The translations under genes were made by a program, and so were the position numbers. A stretch of DNA of 64,000 nucleotides. Origin: Weissella minor. Lineage in GTDB: Bacteria; Bacillota; Bacilli; Lactobacillales; Lactobacillaceae. The DNA lies in assembly GCF_001437425.1 (NCBI RefSeq), contig NZ_JQCD01000024.1, positions 62,001 through 126,000 on the forward strand, read 5' to 3'. Below, in pieces: positions 62,226 to 64,000 of this stretch. Every line of letters starts with the position of its first letter. Positions within the stretch are counted from its first letter, which is position 1. The notes under the pieces are model-generated. The model was not told the DNA's origin, did not search any database, and was given only the letters and a program-made list of their open reading frames with translations.

Positions 62226-64000
62226 ATGTATTGTGGAATTGTTGGATATACTGGATTGAACTATCAATCAGCACCTATTTTATTAAAGGGTCTACAAAAG
62301 TTGGAGTACCGTGGCTACGATTCAGCTGGAATTTTCGTACCAGATGTTGCCGATGGTGAGGACCAATTAGTTAAGGAAAAGGGCCGTGTGGCTGACTTAG
62401 CTGATTTAGTTGATCGTTCAGATGTTTCAGGAACAGCTGGAATCGCACATACACGTTGGGCAACTCACGGTGTACCTTCAGTTGAAAATGCGCATCCACA
62501 TCAAAGTGCTGATGGCCGTTTCTATCTTGTACACAATGGTGTGATTGAAAACTATCTTGAATTAAAGCATAAGTATTTGACGGATGTACAATTTGTTTCA
62601 GATACTGACACTGAAGTTGCAGTTCAATTAGTTGCAAAGTTTGTTCAAGACGGTCTATCAACTTTTGATGCGCTTCAAAAAATGACAAGCCTATTAGCTG
62701 ATAACTCAGCTTATGGTTTCTTGTTAATGGATGACCAAGAACCAGACACAATGTATGTGGCTAAGCGTAAGTCACCATTGCTAATTGGAACAGGTTCTGA
62801 CTTTAATGTCGTTACATCTGATGCCATTGCAATGCTTGATGAAACAAAAGATTTCATTGAATTGAATGATGATGAAATTGGAATTGTTAAGCCAGAGTCT
62901 GTTCGTTTGTTCAATAAAGATGGTGAAGAAATTACACGTGAACCATTCCATCTTGATATTGATGCTTCTGAAACAGATAAGGGAACTTACGAGTACTACA
63001 TGCTTAAAGAAATCGATGAACAACCAATTGTGATTCGTCGATTGCTAGACAAGTACTTCGGTGAAAATGGTGAAATCTTAATTGGTGACCAAATTGTTTC
63101 AGATATTCAAAAAGCCGACCGTATTTATATTGTGGCTGCCGGAACTTCATACCACGCTGGTTTGATCGGGGCACGTATGTTTGAAAAGTGGGCCGGCATT
63201 CCAACTGAAGTTCATGTTTCTTCAGAATTTGCTTACGAGCAACCTTTGCTTTCTGAGAACCCATTCTTCATTTTCTTGTCACAATCTGGTGAAACTGCTG
63301 ATTCACGTGAAGTTTTGCAAAACGTTAACCGTGCCGGTTTCAAGTCATTAACAATGACTAACGTTGAAAAGTCAACGCTTTGGCGTGAAGCAACTTATGC
63401 TTTGCCTTTGGTAGCTGGTCCTGAAATTGCCGTTGCATCAACGAAGGCATATGTTGCGCAAGTAACATTGGAAGCAATCTTGGCCTATGCGATGTCAGAA
63501 CGCATTGACCTTGATTTGGAACAAGAACTATCAACAATTGCTGTTGATATTCAAGCCATTGTTGATGACAAGGCTGTGTTCCAAGAAGTGGCGAATGAAT
63601 TGTTAGTGCCTGCTACTAGCACATTCTTCATTGGACGTGGATCTGATTCAGACGTTTCTTTGGAAGCTGCTTTGAAGCTTAAGGAAATTGCCTATGTTCA
63701 AGCTGAAGGTTTTGCTGCTGGTGAATTGAAGCACGGAACATTAGCTTTGATTGAAGATGGAACACCAGTAATTGCCTTGTTGACGCAACCAAAGACTGCT
63801 GGTCTTGTACGTGGTAATATCGCTGAAACACAAGCACGTGGTGCGAACGTTTATCGTATTACAACAAGCGTATTAGCTGAAGAAGGTGAAAAGGGTTACG
63901 TCCTTCCAGACGTTGATCCATTGCTTGCACCATTATTGGCAGTTGTTCCAACACAAATGTTGGCATACTATACATCATTGGGCCGTAACTTGGATGTTGA
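62226..64000 (+). CDS. glmS: Glutamine-fructose-6-phosphate aminotransferase (isomerizing), 3' end cut off
   Basis: 591 codons are visible of an enzyme usually about 605 residues long, so only the last dozen are missing at the right edge. It makes glucosamine-6-phosphate, the first step to UDP-GlcNAc. The glutaminase motifs EYRGYDSAGI, HTRWATHG, HNGVIENY and SDTDTE are intact, as are the two SIS isomerase domains (GTSYHAG, SQSGETADS, ASTKAYVAQ). The unusual point is the N-terminus: Met-Tyr-Cys-Gly instead of Met-Cys-Gly, so the catalytic Cys is residue 3. AAAGGAGTG supports this ATG. Confidence 0.95.
   Translation, partial: MYCGIVGYTGLNYQSAPILLKGLQKLEYRGYDSAGIFVPDVADGEDQLVKEKGRVADLADLVDRSDVSGTAGIAHTRWATHGVPSVENAHPHQSADGRFYLVHNGVIENYLELKHKYLTDVQFVSDTDTEVAVQLVAKFVQDGLSTFDALQKMTSLLADNSAYGFLLMDDQEPDTMYVAKRKSPLLIGTGSDFNVVTSDAIAMLDETKDFIELNDDEIGIVKPESVRLFNKDGEEITREPFHLDIDASETDKGTYEYYMLKEIDEQPIVIRRLLDKYFGENGEILIGDQIVSDIQKADRIYIVAAGTSYHAGLIGARMFEKWAGIPTEVHVSSEFAYEQPLLSENPFFIFLSQSGETADSREVLQNVNRAGFKSLTMTNVEKSTLWREATYALPLVAGPEIAVASTKAYVAQVTLEAILAYAMSERIDLDLEQELSTIAVDIQAIVDDKAVFQEVANELLVPATSTFFIGRGSDSDVSLEAALKLKEIAYVQAEGFAAGELKHGTLALIEDGTPVIALLTQPKTAGLVRGNIAETQARGANVYRITTSVLAEEGEKGYVLPDVDPLLAPLLAVVPTQMLAYYTSLGRNLDV

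Noticed and set aside
1-64000. tRNA or rRNA genes, CRISPR arrays, transposases, prophage or integration sites
   Set aside because: Intergenic regions were read for tRNA-like cloverleaf arms, direct-repeat arrays and mobile-element proteins; none were recognised. A tRNAscan or ISfinder-type search would be needed to exclude weak cases.

Overview
This window reads as an ordinary chromosomal stretch of a low-GC Gram-positive bacterium of the order Lactobacillales. A Weissella/Leuconostoc-type organism is the best guess. The supporting signs are a Lys-type MurE, GatCAB, a LysM/Apf-like secreted protein, a KxYKxGKxW-like signal peptide, a DHA2 exporter paired with a DUF4811 protein, a CIRCE-controlled hrcA-grpE-dnaK-dnaJ operon, and strong AAG/TTG codon preference in highly expressed genes. 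The genus is inference; no database search was possible. About 64 protein genes were recognised, nearly all on the + strand; pepS, lexA and plsC are on the - strand. No rRNA, tRNA, CRISPR array, insertion sequence or prophage was seen.

Layout. 1-7.8 kb: a DUF4097 envelope protein, a HAD phosphatase, an rRNA m5C methyltransferase, the gatCAB amidotransferase operon and a diacylglycerol kinase. 7.8-13.4 kb: a divergent folC/Ham1-like pair, murE, a DUF2187 protein and argS. 13.5-19.6 kb: argR, a class A penicillin-binding protein, a YlbF-family protein, CsbD, the YhaM exonuclease and a gluconate-type kinase. 19.9-22.1 kb: a secreted matrixin-like zinc protease with repeats. 22.4-29.8 kb: cardiolipin synthase, an M16 peptidase pair, rodZ, pgsA, cinA C-domain and recA (the Bacillus ymf-recA order, without ymfI). 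29.9-39.4 kb: HelD, pantothenate kinase, two secreted LysM proteins, a drug exporter, a cold-shock protein and a pseudouridine synthase. 39.5-44.4 kb: pepS, then tagD and wall or capsule polysaccharide genes. 44.5-49.1 kb: the heat-shock operon. 49.2-57.3 kb: two unknown proteins, rnz-recJ-apt, lexA facing ynzC-yneF, plsC, trmN6 and a GIY-YIG protein. 57.3-64 kb: rpsB, tsf, pyrH, frr, an LCP ligase and the start of glmS.

How the genes work together. Much of the window serves the envelope: MurE, PBP1A, GlmS (UDP-GlcNAc supply), LCP, TagD, PgsA, Cls, PlsC, DagK, and two LysM proteins that share a WalR-like promoter layout. Translation and its quality control form the second theme (GatCAB, ArgS, S2, EF-Ts, RRF, HrcA/GrpE/DnaK/DnaJ, RNA modification).

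Most unusual points. The LexA protein has lost both catalytic residues and the Ala-Gly cleavage site at its usual place. GlmS begins Met-Tyr-Cys instead of Met-Cys. DnaJ lacks the entire zinc-finger domain. The FolC and Ham1-type enzymes are divergent and translationally coupled. Two secreted LysM genes share a WalR-box/-10 architecture. The rpsB leader can fold into a closed structure.
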